Assembly (NCBI GenBank): GCA_030141605.1
Contig: JAQGDQ010000025.1
Span: 478,907-542,906 of the forward strand
DNA length: 64,000 nucleotides
Origin: Tubiluchus corallicola
Lineage: Eukaryota; Priapulida; Priapulimorpha; Priapulimorphida; Tubiluchidae
Direction of reading: 5' to 3'
The notes under the pieces: model-generated
Told to the model about the DNA's origin: nothing
The model's database searches: none
Seen by the model: the letters and a program-made list of their open reading frames with translations, nothing else
Translations under genes and position numbers: made by a program
Part shown: in pieces, positions 1-15,100 of the stretch
How the letters are laid out: every line of letters starts with the position of its first letter
How positions within the stretch are numbered: the stretch's first letter is position 1

Positions 1-1565
1 CGCATCATTACCGCAAGAAACGCAGTCAAAGGCGTCAGTACCGTAAAAGTGCAAACAACACGTCATTACTGCTGCGCCATTCGTTACCATTTCAACTTCA
101 GAAAGCAAAATGCTTCTTCCTTACCATATCGCAAAGAAACGGCAGTAGCAATTTCAGCTGACAACACGGCCACAGCGATTAACACCGTCACCTGCCGTAT
201 AGTTAAGAACTACAGTTCAGTGACGGTAATTATGTAAAATGCGACTCGGCTCAATTCCCAACGACTCTGCTACCATAGAAACCCCGCCAATGTTCTAAGC
301 TCATGAGAGAAGCATGCTACAAACTCTACATCGATAAATCACACGTAGAGAGCACACCTTAATACTGTTTTTCTCCAAGCAAGCATCACATGACAAGCAC
401 ACGGATAAACAACTACGCGCATCAAGGCTCGTCAAACGTAGGGAGAAATAATAAAGATGTTGTTTACTCAGCGAAACTAATTGCTCTGTCATTAGTAAAC
501 AAATCAATACTTGTTCAAACATGAGCAGCAGGACTGAAAACAAGCAATTAGTATAATAGGCAGTAACCAAGTCTCTATGAGGTAAACCTATTAAAATGCA
601 TTATAATGCTTCAGTGCTTATAGATTGAGACAGGGTTTGTAAAAAAAATAATGGCACTGAAACACCACTATTGGTAGACTAATTTGCCAATACAAGTTTA
701 TTTTGAGAAACAAACAATTAAACAAATGAAAAGCAATTTATTTATTTTCTAGCTTTCCTGGTTTATCCTAATTTACAGCTGGTTAAACGGGAAACTTATT
801 CACTAACAATATGCCAATGAAAAGTAGTTAAAGTGTAATATGCACAATAACATTTATTACAAATTCCCCTTAAGCCCCAATCATACTTATATAAAAAAAT
901 AAGTGTGGATAGATAAATAAATTTCTATCAATAATTGATAAGCTTGACAATTAAGATTATGAACAAATAAAAATAAGCATAATCAATAAACATGGACTTA
1001 TCAATGGCTGTTACAATCTGTACCCTTTTCCTTTAAATTAAACATTGTACTAAAATTCATACGTTTTTCTGTAATTCTGTACATGCTCTTTAAATATGAA
1101 TTTAATGTTTCTGATAATGTTATTAAAGCGACATTAGCTTTGTCAGTTAGTTCAGTAGCACTTTTGGTAGATGGCAACACCAACTTAAAACAGAAGTGTG
1201 TTTTAAATTGTAATTCTGAATTTAAGGCAAAACTTAGTTTCCTACAGAAGGCTTGAAAGCGAGAAAATAAATGTGTGACAGTTAAAACAATACGCATTTT
1301 GACAACTTTGTTCTTTGCAGTAATAGGCTACATGGTGGCAGCATTCTAAGCACTGCAAACTGATAATGAACGTCACACAACGAAATAAATTTTATCATTA
1401 CTAAATATTTAATTAGCAATTTTAATTTGAATTTCTAAATACTTTCCCCCATCATAACATGACAGGGCAGCTTCACACTGCCACTTGAATTCTACAGTTT
1501 ATTGCAAATAAATAGTACAAACGAGAAATGAGGCATTATAGTCTTAACAGGTTATCTAAGCAGCA

Positions 1566-1715
1566 ATTAATCAACCAATGAGACAAATCAATTAACCAAT
1601 CACCAACCAACTAGACAATAAACCAATAAACTGGCTGGCTAACTAACTAACCAACTAGCACTAACCCACTGACCAACAGGCTAACTAACTAACCAACTAA
1701 TAAACCAATCAACTT
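1566..1715. repeat. Degenerate AACT/CCAA-type simple repeat
   Basis: About 150 bases consist of imperfect copies of words such as CTAACTAAC, ACCAACTA and CAATAAAC. This is a decayed tetranucleotide-like simple repeat with no open reading frame of interest. Confidence 0.7.
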
Positions 1716-2441
1716 GTCAGGCCTGCTAGCCAAGTTATGATCTACAACCCCTCAGGACTGGGTCATTCAGTTACAACCAGCTACTTTCCACAAGTTATTT
1801 GGCTGAGGCGTATGCAGAGACGAGATGGCTTATACTGCAAGACTTGGGCAAAAACTTCTTTCCTCAAAACAGTTTTAGGCCATTAAACAAGCCTGGTTAG
1901 AAGGTCTCTGTTCAGAAACAGCACAACTGAATTAACTCTTGCGATAGTGTGGCTCGAACTTGCAGCCTCCGAATACACTACCAAAGAATTATTACACACA
2001 TTTACACATATCACACTCTATCATTTAACTAGTTGTGATCAGTAGTATGTGATGTATATATGGAAAGTTCCTTTTACTTATTTGAAAAACATTCTAATGC
2101 CATCACAGGTGATAAACACCAACGTGATTTGGCTTATTGGCTGCTAATAAACAGGAACTCTTCTATATCCGTACATTTTCCCTAAGCAACAATAAGTAAA
2201 CTGTGCCTGTCTCTTTTTGCATACAGTATGAGCATTTACCCACGAAGTGTGTAAACCCAAAAAGACATAAGGCAAAGTATCTTTAACTTAACCACTTTTA
2301 TTTTGAACTACGTAAACAAATTTGACACATAATCTTGAAACAAAAAGCATTAAAAATGCAGTAAAATGGCTACAGGCGGTGCCTAATAAAGCCATCACAG
2401 TAAAGACAACTAAAAAACCATCTTTTCTATTTTTGACTGAA

Positions 2442-2447
2442 TTTATT
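2442..2447 (-). promoter_or_regulatory. Candidate polyadenylation signal (AATAAA on minus strand)
   Basis: TTTATT on the plus strand reads AATAAA on the minus strand, about 300 bases after the FKBP stop codon. Other TTTATT words occur nearby (for example around 2296-2302), so the one in use cannot be decided from sequence alone. Confidence 0.3.
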
Positions 2448-2746
2448 TCATGGCACTCATTTTTAACACTTACAGTAAAGCACAAGGCTCCACACTGTAA
2501 AGAAAATTATTAGAGCAAAATTTAACCAAAATGTCAAATTTCAGTTCAAGTTTTGCATGCAGCATATGACGAATCATATGAGACTACTTCACAAAGCAAA
2601 ACAGTAATTCATTATCAGTAATTCAGTGATAATATCAGTGATAATAAGAGTAATTGGTGCACTAAAGATGTATTTAATAAAATTCGTTAAGTGGTATTTT
2701 TTTGTACATTATTAGCAATGTATGCAACAATTTAAAGCTTCAAAAT

Positions 2747-5700
2747 TCAGCTGACAGCTTTCAGTTCAACATCAAAGAGGAGCACACTGTTAGGAGGTAT
2801 TGGTCCTTGTGCAGTTGAACCATATCTGAAAATAAAAAAAGTTAAAGATTATCAATTTACGAAACCGAACCTGCAACGTCAACCTCCCAAAAAGCAGAAC
2901 TCTGAACAAAAAATTCATTTGAAGATGCTTTTGTATCTGCATTTTTAGCAGTTTTATAATTTTGTCTGCATAGTTTACTCTGGCAGGTAATAAAATATCA
3001 TTACTGCAACTTATGTGAAAATTTGGTATCCCAACCACATAAATCTAGCTGTTTTGTCCTGCCTTTCATGTCAAGGTAATTGGGTAAAAGTGGGATAGTC
3101 TATAATTCGAATGCAAGTTTGTCAACTAAAGTCCACTATAAACTCCAAACAGGAGTAGCAGGATTGCATTATTTACGCAATAATTGCTTATATGGTGATA
3201 AACAGTAAGTGTCTGGTCATTATTGTGTGGTCATTTATTTGTGTGGTCACTGCACAGTCTCTCGGCATTTAGTGCGGCCCAAAAGCCAGAAGACAGTTTT
3301 GCTGGTAAAAATTATGTCAAAACATGTCAAACAAATTATGTAGCTAAGGTGAAGCAATAATGGAGTACTAATAGAATGTCTCAGATACTATAATTTAATT
3401 TTTACAATGATGACCTTTCATAATATGATTGAAATGCAAAGTATCCAATAATTTGAATTCACGAGTATTATGCATATGTAAGACCTGAAAATCCCAACTC
3501 TTTTAAATACTGCAGTGTTTCCTATACAGTATTTAAATACTATAATTTTTTCTAAATAGTGCTAAAACTGCTACGGCTGCAGCTACTACAGCTACTGTTG
3601 TCGGTACTTACCCAAGTTTTGATGGTACTTTTATAGTTCGTTTACCTCCAACCTGCATACCTGAAAATATTTAAAAAGCACATGAAGTCAACTACAGTAA
3701 TGAACGAGCATTTGTAAAAAGATGCATAGGCTACATCAACAAGCAGTTGCACAGACATTTTAAAGCCACATCGAATATGGACGCAATGAAGTAAAATAAT
3801 ATTAAATGCGACAGTAATTCGAATAGCATCCTTAAGCTCTGCAGCCATACCATAGTTGATACAGTAATTTAAAAAGCTTGAATAGCTAGCTTAATACTGT
3901 ACTTAAAAGCCCAGAGACTACAGTCAAACCTCTTTATACCACCTACTTTGTGAATGCAAAAAAAAAGTTTGGCATTATAACAAGATGCATTAACATGTGC
4001 TTGTCTGCGCAAATATAGACATTTTGCTTTGCTAAAAATATGGGCATTAAGTGAAGTTGGCATTTTAAGGGGGGGGGGGGCATTACAGCCAGGCTTAATT
4101 GCAGTTCCTATAAACAGTGGCACTAGTGTCAAAAACAATTAATTCCAAATCTAAATTAGCAGTATTAATCTTGCTTACATAAGCACTAATTGATTTAGAT
4201 AAAACAGCTCTCGACATCAACATTTTTCTCTAATATATAAGCAGCCGTTTTTACCTGCGATGCCCATATCCCAGCCTCTGATAACCTCGCCACTACCAAG
4301 TCTGAACCGGAATGGTTTTCCTTTGGTACACGAATCAAATTCCTTGTTGCTTTGTGCAAGTTGCCCCGTATAGTAGACATAGATCTATTGATAAATCAGC
4401 ATTAATGATTACTCCAGACAGCATCACGACAGTAATATTGGAAATGTTTTTTATTTGCCAAGCATCAAACTAAAAATATGTGGTTCTAGGTTTGGATGGT
4501 CAACTTACATATTTTCCAGCTTTTGCCAAGGGGCCGTTGCCTTTCTTTATGTCTTTAATGGTCAAACCACCAGGTAAAACAACCACATTCTGATCAGTCT
4601 TTTTACTCTCTTCGTGTGCTGAAAGCTAGGAAATAAAAAAGTAAGCGACTGGCTTAATACTATGGCAATATATTTAAATGGAATCAAATGGGCTTTCATA
4701 TACTTCAACATGCTACAACATGCTTAATCCACAATATGGCAGATACAAGGTACAGTATTACAGTATACGAGGTGTAAGGTGACCATTAGGCGTGACTATC
4801 TAACTATCAGCAGTTTTCTAAACGAATCACTTCTCCACATGTCAGCAGTGATAAGTACAGCTACCATTATGCATATTTATCTCTTACAGGAATTCCCAAA
4901 ACAACATGTAAATTCATGAAATGGCTCTTAAATATCCATTTTTAATTCGAAAAACTAGAAGATCAGCAAAATTCTAGCAATAAATAACAACTTTATTCTT
5001 ATTAAACTAATAAGAGTAAAATTCAAGTGTTTTTTGACGGCCGACAGTTTAAAAGAGCCTAAAGTGTCTAGAAGGTTAAGACTAGTTATGAAGGCCAGAT
5101 ATAAGTAAACGTACAAAGGCTATGATAAAATAATCTTTTGTTACTTTTTAATACCCAGGTGATATTGTTGTGCTTTCTACATATCACGCAACATTAGACT
5201 TCCATAATTAGTTTTAATTTGTTGTAAGCTCTGAGGTTACATGAACTAATGAATTTCAAAAAAAGAAAAAAATAGTTATTCCACTAATGACTGCAGTAGC
5301 AGCTAAAGCTTTGTCTTTCACCGATAATAACAATAAAATGTTGTATTATTTTTTTTCATTATTTCATGGCAGTAATTTTAAAAACTATTGTATAGATCAA
5401 AGGCTTGATTAAAGTGGAAAAATTATAAAAATTATTAATTGTTACATATTATTAAAAGCAAGAAATTACTAGTCAGGTTACTACTAAGTACATTTTGGTA
5501 AAATTAAGTTTTGAAATTTTAAATGCGAAAGAGGAAATTTCTATGCTGACAGTGTTAACTGCAATAACCAAAATGCTAAATTGTTAATTGGTCTAACTAA
5601 TGACCGAGTTTAAAATTTAAAATCATATAAAATCCGTCATTTAATTCACTGGGTTTAAAACCTTTCTATGTAGGAGTTAGAAGGCCTTATAGATGATGTT

Positions 5701-8700
5701 AACACTGAGATAATAGTCAAAAATATGGAGCAAGCTGCAAGCTATGCACACTGTAAATGTTAGCAACTTAAATGTTTGGTGCAAATGTTTTATACTTTCT
5801 CAATCGTGGTTTTGGACACAGCAGTTGTAGCAAGCACGTATTTACCTCTGCGAAGGACGGTAAACCATTTGAAAAGCAAAAGGCCTTCTCTGTCATTCCA
5901 CCAAGAAGCAAAATATTAATAGAAAAAAAAACAATCTTAGCCCATAAAAATCCTCGGGTCTACCTTATTTGCCTGAATCTGCTCTTTTTTCAATCTGTTC
6001 TTTTCTTTCCGCTTTTCTTTTTTGCTCATTTTAACACTGCTTTTTTGTTTGTCCTCAATTCCGTTGATGCTTGTCCTCTTTTCTTCAAGATTCTTGTTTG
6101 TTTTTTTGCTACCTGCATCTATAATGTATTACAGAAATGAGAAACTCAAAATGTAAAATTGCTTTAGCGTAAAACTGAGATAAACTGAAATAATACAATC
6201 CAGGACTCAGTAAAAGCAGGCATGTTATCAGCAAACAGTTTCTTATGCACTATGTATACATTTTTAGACATCTAATGTTTTCACTTGATGAACATAGTAA
6301 CTATACAATGATAAAATACCAATGGCATCTGTAAATTTTAGTAGGAGTTAATTACATTATGATAGGGGTTATATATCAATGATGCTAGTCTTATTTAATA
6401 TCTTTTTAGGTTTCTACATGTACTACACCCTAGTCAGTAGGGATGGCTGCAATTTACTATTCAGTGACTTGGTTTCTTCCTGCATATTTTGGGAAGTGAT
6501 CTTAGTTTGGGTCAACTCTCGACTTGATCCTACTTTGAGTTTCCAAAACAATCCTGCCATTCTAGTACTACGCTGCACACCTTATATTTTGCCAATGCAT
6601 GTTTCAGACTATGACCTTTTGAAAACTTTTTACGTTGACTTTCATCATATCATGAAGCCATTGATGAATTCTTGATGTTCATTTATTTGTTATACTTCAG
6701 TCAGATATCTTCTACATAATTGTCCTTATAGGCGACTGTGATCCCACTGACCCAAGATCTATTATTTCCTATTACAGAAGTATTCAAGCAGTCAATAATT
6801 TGTTGAAAATGGGCCTTAAATTTTAAAAATTATTTTTACAAGTTCTAAGACTTTTAAAAATAGTCCTGACAAGTGCTTGCAATTAGCCAACAAATTACGC
6901 TTCAGCAGAATGGTTTGCGAAATTTCAACTTCAACTTTGATTAATCAGAACTGAAACAAGGATAAAAAATTTCATGTACTATTAGCACTGTACAAAATAG
7001 TATGATCACAGAACAGCTACAGCAATCACCATGCTCTACCTCATCTCTTTTTGAAAACATTTATTATCATCAACATCATCATCATTGTTGACATCATCAT
7101 CATCATCATCGTCATCCCTTGGCTTTATACTACCAATGACATCATAATTGTAGCTAATGCTAGCCACCAACCATCATTGCTAATGTGCAAAATTACTGGC
7201 TAAATTACTGCAATAAGACAAAATGCTTTATTTAGTAAGATTTGTAACTTCATCTTCTAGATAGTAACTCTTAAGAGCAAATATCATTAATTGGAAAAGA
7301 AAAAAGTGTTGACAGAGAAACTTGACAGCAGCAACCATTAAGCTACTGCTGGCTCTAGCTGATAATGCTACTAACACATTACTGTTGTATACAATATTTA
7401 TACCTTTCTTTGCAATATTGGTCTTGGATATACTGGCAGCTAAACCTGTAGGCTCTCCGCTCTTAAAAAAATGAACATCATATTAAGAAGATGTCATATT
7501 AGTACCGATGAACCATTACAAACATTTGCAACAACCTTCAATACTATGTCTAATAAACGTAGTACAAAAGTAAAATACACTAATAGGGTATACCAGGGTG
7601 TCATTCTCTTTTAGTTTTTCCCAGTTGCTCATCTGAAGAACTATCTTCACAGATGATTTTCTGATCATATCAGTTTTCAAACGGATTTAATACTATAAAT
7701 TGCAATTCACATCATAAAATTTAAAACTATAGATATAACACGCAACTTAACTGCATCCTTAACATAGTTTAGCTTTAGTTACATCTATGTAAATTTTAGT
7801 ATACGACAGCATGTAAACAGTGCTACTATTAGTACATTACGTATGTGGCGATATCTATTGACAAGAAGGATAAAGGATTATAAGCTAATCTAAGCAATTT
7901 AATAAGACTAGTAGCTTCATACGGTTCATCTGTCATGGTACCAAGGTAATCAACAAGGTCTTCAGGCCCACTGAGTTTTCTGTATTTAACCTTAACTTTC
8001 AAGTGTTTTCATATCTTCGTAAGATCGAAGGTTTGCATTGATGTTTTTAAACCACATAAACTGCACACATTTATAAACTGAACAAACACGACACAAATAA
8101 AAAAACAGATTTTTAGGCATGTTTAATATACATTGTGGCATTCTGCAAGTCATTACCCAGCACTCTGTGGCACATTCTATTGTAGATGTTTATTGTAGAA
8201 TCAAAACCTAATACACTATCACTTATAATCTGGAGGAACAAAAAAGTTGATGGAACACTCAATTAATTAAATTTTCATAACAACTTTGAAAAACAGGAAT
8301 GTGAAAAAGTTGTAATTCAGGCTGGATTTGAACCATGGACCTTCTACTTACAAGGCATATACCCTACCCCACTCGGCCACTGCAGCTCTCAGTAGTCAAA
8401 GCAGTCCAAAGTTCATCCATTATAGCTAGCCAACTGAATTTAGCAGTTCCAATGTTATTTCATTAAAAATAATCTTGACATTAAGAATATAATAACTGAT
8501 TATGTTGTACAACACCAGCAATAAAAATCTACTTATCAAAATACAAACTAGAAAGCTCATTCTTCAAATCATACGTAAGTTTCTCTATTATTTTTACTCT
8601 TCGTCTAGACAGCAACATCCATTCACTGATTAGGTCAATCATGCAAAAGTGATTTACACAAATTGATGACAATTTACAAGAAACCAGTTCAAGCTCACTT

Positions 8701-11700
8701 AGCATTATCCATTCTAATTTAATTTCTTACTATAAATAAATGGGTGCAGTATAGAATTACCAACCTCACCAGTTTGCATTTGTCGTTTCTTCAATTTCTT
8801 TTTCTTCTTTTCGCCCGTGCTAGTGAGAGGCGATTTACTAGCACCGGGCGTCAAAGAAGCTGATGTGTCGCCCTTGGAACTCGGCTTATAGCTGCCTAAA
8901 AAATTGTATAATTCCCAGATGGCTTACTAAGCAAAATACTTTTCACGAAGGCAAATGCTTTGTTAGTATTCTAATCATACAGGCATTTCAAGGTAAATAA
9001 CCTTCAAGGCATAAAATAAATTTCATAAATGCATGTTAGGTATCAGGCTAAGTTTTGTGATAGTTACAAAACTGGGTGAGTTAGGGTGGATAAGCGCAAA
9101 AGATGATTTTTAGTAAAAAAGACTTTTTAACAAATCAAGATAACTGGTGATATTTTGGGAAGAAATGGCATTGCTAACTTTTTTGTGGCATCAAACGTAA
9201 TGTGCATTCCACAGATTTTTGACCTATCATTGTTACATCAAACATGTGAATCACACATGCGCACGCATCTTAATAAAATTTTAAACTAAGTAATAGAAAG
9301 TATAAAGCTGAAGTTAGAAAAAGACACAAACTCAGCAGAATTTAATACATTTTAATACAGACTGTTAACTATTTCACAACCGCCAACATTTAAATTGAGA
9401 ACGAGTGCATGCGCTCAGATATTTTGCTAGGAAGTTCATACTATGCATGATCCTATAAACAAGTAAAATGTAAGATACCATACCTGTAGTATCATTGGCA
9501 TCAAAACTAGAAGAAAAGTCTAATCGTTTACCCACAACCGAATCTAAAATAATAATCTAAATCAGTTAATTGCCAACAAACGTCAAGACACATGCATGTT
9601 AACTTTCTAGAATTCGGTTTTGCAAATTTTTACAACTAGTGACACCCTATCGAAATCAAGATACAATGTTACAAACAAAAGATGAGCAAGTATAAATGAC
9701 ACGAGTTTGTTAAAACAATTTGCTATGGACCCATGTACAAATTTACAAAGCCATCATTAAAAATTTTTAAAACTACTTGAAGAACAAATACGTAACAAAC
9801 GTGTTGGGTTACAATTAACACGACTGTACTTCCTAAAATCAAACACGGTCCTCTGGAACTATCCACAATGAATTTAAACAACTGTAAACTGTAACTACAT
9901 CTGAATGCATGTTGGTATAGTTCTGCCTGTACAGACACTAGCAAGTGCAGAAAATTGTTTGAGAACAGACTGCCAGTAAAACTGAATACTGATAATTACT
10001 TATTTGATCGCTCACAGACTAGGCAAAATATCTATAAAGCATTTTCATGGCTTATAACTCGTATTTCCAAAAAAAAGCCTGACTAACGCCTGCAATATTT
10101 GATAATCTTATTTAAAAACATCCCTAAATAAACAAAAAATGAGGTAGACAATAGTTCACAGCTTCTCTTACGTACCATCAGCAATATTATCCATTTCACC
10201 TTCACTACTTGTTGGTAAAGATGACTCTTCTCCCTATATTAAACAAATAAATATATAAACAAAAATTAGCATCCAATATATATAATGTAGTACATTATAT
10301 TGCCTTATATTATTATATATAATATAATATAATATAATATAATATAATATAATATAATATAATATAATATAATATAATATAATATAATATAATATAATAT
10401 AATATAATATAATATAATATAATATAATATAATATAATATAATATAATATAATATAATATAATATAATATAATATAATATAATATAATATAATATAATAT
10501 AATATAATATAATATAATATAATATCATATATAATAATATAATATACTATATTATATATATATATATATTGGATGCTAATTTTTGTTTACATATTACATA
10601 ATCTATCAAAAGTGGATATAAAACAAACAATGCCAACAACACGAATTTTTCTTCCACCAGTTTTTGTCCACGTATCGTGGTGTTTCATAAATGTCGAGTT
10701 TACTGTATCGTTCTTTTCGAAAATTTCCAAAGACAAAAGGCTACAAAAACTCGATAGATGTGTTGCTTTAATTTCTATTCTCAAAAGTGAAACTCAACAT
10801 TTACACAGATTTGGTATTAATGGCAGCTGTTCTACTGTTAACTATTCTAAGCTTGAAATAGTATAAGCAATGTCATTATTGATGGATATTGCCACAGACT
10901 TACTGAAATTTGACATAGACATTATTCAACTTTAGTCATGAAGCACACACCATAACCACTCAACTATTCCTTACACTAGTATTTCTGTAGTTGTATTTCA
11001 CCCTAAATTCTATGCTGATATCCATCACCAGAGAATTATCATTACTTCATTATTTATCAAGTAAGTCTGAAACTTTTTGTTTGCTGCAAACAAACTGTGC
11101 ATCTCCAGAAGTAGTACATTTTGATTTGATAAAAAGATATGTTAAAACCCATGAAGCTCTGGACTCTGGATATTAAATGTTCAAAAAATATGAAACTTCC
11201 CATTCATTCTAACCTAGTATTTTCCACGATGAATGTAATGGTGATAATGACATAGACAATGACCAGGACAATGCGAATGAAAATAACAAATACATCATTG
11301 TTTTCTGATCTTTCACATTGCATTCAAGGAAAAAAGTTTGGTTTTCAACAACATACTTTCTATTTAAGCTTGTTACAGGTAAGAAGAACGACAATAATGA
11401 CAGTGATCAAGTCGGGACGATGACGAAGACAACGACACAGATCATAAGAATGATAATTGTCAATGTAAATACTATTACCTCATCATCACTGTCTTCAAAG
11501 TTGTCTTCTAGATCTGCAAATAAAAATAGATATCAAAAACATGAGGCTTATACATAAAACAAACCTTCAAGTGTAAAACATGCAGCAGTGTTCGTTTAAT
11601 ATTCCTATGAAAAATAAGCTATTTGCCTAAAGTTAGCAAATAATTTATCATCGTACCGCTAATTAATAGCTCAGCTGGAGCCATCAGAAAAGTTAATGAA

Positions 11701-12163
11701 ACCAAGGAGTCTGATAACTTTTATTTAACTATAATTTTCTTTTTTCTTGTAACTAGTTGCACTGCCACACGACCAAAGTTAATACAGAATAAAAAGAACA
11801 CAAATGAACAAATAAAAAAGGGTTTCGCCCACCTTTTTTCAACCTTTTAGCAGATTTCTTTGAGGAATCAAACATATCTCCCCCGCTTCTTTTCTTCTGC
11901 GGTGCTAAACAATAAAGATACCCGTACTAATTGACACAACATAATACTAAATGTCACTAAATATCACCTGCTAACTTTAGATAAAATCTATTATCAGGAC
12001 TATGTATGGAATGGCAGAGTTGAAGACAAATACTCGAGTTACTTGATTGTTTCTGGTATGTGAGTGTGAAACCACACTTCGGTACTCAACAACAACAAAA
12101 TATATGTATGAGTATTTGCATATAAATAACAATCTATATTCACAATTAGAATAATAAAGTCAT

Positions 12164-12194
<31 letters not shown>

Positions 12195-15100
12195 ACAACA
12201 AACAGTTAGTTGCAAGTTTTAGTAACAATGATATCATTTCTTCGCTAGTAAAGCTGGGTATATGAAATTCACTGCAAGAAGTTCGAGGGTAAGTGGCATT
12301 AATCAATAAAAGATATTGAATAAGAGATTAAACGATGGGAAGAAATATTAAAATGGGATCCAGGAAATTTACAAAATACAAACTGTTGATGCTCCCATGT
12401 TGCAGACTAGGCAAACATTATTTTTTACATTTGTGCAACATTTACCACATCTGTTTAAAGCAAAACAACATCTCTTGTTGTGTTACCTATGATATCAGAT
12501 ATTCATACTTTTCAACGTTCTTCATAGGAATGATAAACAATAATACAAATAATATTCAGGATATACCAATATACAAATAATCGGCCAATTTGTGCACATT
12601 TCAAACCCAAAATAAATAAATGGCGACAAAACAACAATAACAATAATGAACTCACTATGCAATTCACCAGACTGTTTCCGCTTCTTCTTCGAACTGGCAG
12701 CTTTGAGACTGGAAAGTTTCTCAGACTGTTTGTCATCTTCTTCTGTTTGCTGAGTTACTTGTTCTTCATTAGTCATTCTAGTTAGCAACTGGTGCAGCTT
12801 TGGTGCTTCTGAAACACGGCAACAAGCAACTATTTTTATTTTTTTTAATATTTTATGGGCTGTACATATTTTAACATATTTTGTAGTGTGTTTTTAATTT
12901 TAAGTGTGCTTTGTAATTCTTGAATTTATGTGCCAACAAAGTCGATTTATATATGTATAAGTAACATAGGAACAAGCTCACGTTACTATAACAAAAATTT
13001 CTTTTTCTGAACAATGTTTTATTCGTTGGGGTATTGTAGCCCTTCTGGTAGTAATAACTTAATCTTACTGTCTTTATATTAGTCGTTCAATTAGTCATTA
13101 GTTCATCTGTTCATAGTTGTAACACTATTGCCAAAAACCAGGTATTATACAATATTACTGCATTGTACTACTATATTGTATTACCTTGTATTACTACAAA
13201 TGTAAATCATGCCAGATTTAAATCATCTAAATCATGAAAAATTAACAAAAAGCTCCAAGAGCAAAACTGCAAATTTTGAAGACATTCAAAAATATTCTTA
13301 AATTAATTGAAAACTGTTAACTTTTTCCAGTTTTAGTTGTCATGTATTAACAAATTATTTGCAATGGAGGTTTTCTATGCTACCAACTAAATTTTTAACT
13401 AATATTCCAATTATGGAAATCCACTGTTGTTGAAAGTTTTCAGCAAAAACTAGGAAATTAAGAAAAAAGAACATACAAAAAATTTGTGCCATGTTTTTGA
13501 TGTTATTGAAAGGTTGTCTCTCAATGTGTAAATCTACAGATTACATGCTGTTACAACTGTTACTACAGAGTCTTGTCTTTCCTTACCATTTTCAATCTCG
13601 AGCTCCTGCATATTATCATCGTCAGTAATAAACCCAGTTAAATGCACTGTACCTAAGAGAAAACAAAACCAGTCTAATTTCTGAAACAACATTCATTTGT
13701 AAATAACAGTAAATAACACAAATGTAAACAACAGTTTAAGAACTGGAAACCAATTTACGATACAGTGCAATTCTTTTGAAGCCTGATGCACCAGTAAATC
13801 TAGTTATCAAAGTTTAGCGAAGTTTGTCAAGTAAATTTTGAAAGCATTTTACAGGCAAGTTTATTAGAAACATGTTTATGATGTTGTGCACTCATCTGTG
13901 TTAGTTCGTCAGTTTTTGGGAAAACAGCCAAAATTGGCAAAATTAAGCGACTTGTACTGTTGTTTGAACTTGAAATTTGAACCCATTGTAATATTTTGAA
14001 AACAGATATATCGGCTGAATGACAGTATCATATTGCGACTAGTTTTTCAATTCCACTAATATACTGCGCTTACCAATCCATTGTGGCAACTACAAAGTTA
14101 TTAAAATAATGCAAAATTCAAGATATGTTGAGACTTCACATTCTCATTCCTATGGCCATATATTTACTCAAGTTTATCTACCCGCCCACCGCACACGTAA
14201 AATTTCAAGAAACCATCAAAGTAGTTTGCTAGCTAGTGTTCTGTTAAGTTGTGTAAAGTGGAATCAATTATGACACCACGCTTTGAGACGAGACAAAGAT
14301 CCATACCACATGCACAAAGCCAAGTGCACTACCGGCTGAATCTCATGAGACCGAGACCTAGACAAATGCAGTTTACAGTGGCACATCTCTGAACGGAGCA
14401 TTTTTATCAAGCAAAATCAACTGCGAATTTAGTGAATCACATCTCGAGTGATTTAGAACATCTGCACAGTAGAATTACAGTTATTCAAACAGATAGGTTA
14501 GTAAGTCATTCATCTTACTCTTACCTTCACCTTCCAAGAAAAATGTAATGTTTTCGTTCTCATCAAAATGCACGTCTAGAATTTGCTGGTACATTTGTCC
14601 ATGGATCAATGTACATAAAAGAAACTCAGTGCCTTGATGATGCACCATCACCGACACCACAGCAGCCCGTTTTAGAGATACCTGCTCTTTTCGTGAGATA
14701 GCTATAATAACAAAATGCAGTTACATTTAGTAGCAATAGTCGATACATCTTCGTAAGCATCATGGTACAGAAGTAAAGCCAATAAACGACTTTCCATAAA
14801 AAACATGATAACAAATTAAAGTGGTCTTATAAAATGCATTATATAATACATTATACAGTTCTGTTGAATAATACAATTACTGTAATAAAATACAAACAAG
14901 TATCATTAGAATTAGTAGGAAAATTTCACCTTTTCCACCAATAAGTCTTTTTAATGAACAATCAAGTTCAAAAAAATCATTTAATGAATCTACGAGCACA
15001 AATTTTGACAAAATTATATTACAACATGAAGCTGAATTTTAAAATTAATATTAATAAAGAGGGATAGTTCAATTTGATTAATACTACAGTCAAACCTCAT

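Larger units (their letters stand above)
1..2746. other. Spacer downstream of the FKBP gene, no gene seen
   Basis: I see no convincing coding exon here on either strand. The first 250 bases are richer in G+C than the rest and repeat short words such as ACCGTAA and CATTACCG, but the reading frame there has no recognisable product. The remainder is AT-rich, with one degenerate tetranucleotide region (entered separately). The part nearest 2746 is probably the 3' UTR of the minus-strand FKBP gene. Confidence 0.6.

Noticed and set aside
49-237. 62-residue frame at the window start
   Set aside because: Composition is ordinary, there are no splice partners and no recognised motif; kept only as a slightly G+C-richer patch.
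5772-6140. 122-residue plus-strand frame rich in F, L and C
   Set aside because: It is antisense to the Lys-rich FKBP exon 6118-5964, which has proper splice sites and joins in phase; complement of AAA/AAG codons gives the Phe/Leu-rich shadow.
10313-10528. 71-residue frame of repeated YYIIL
   Set aside because: It is only the translation of the AATAT pentanucleotide array and has no protein character.
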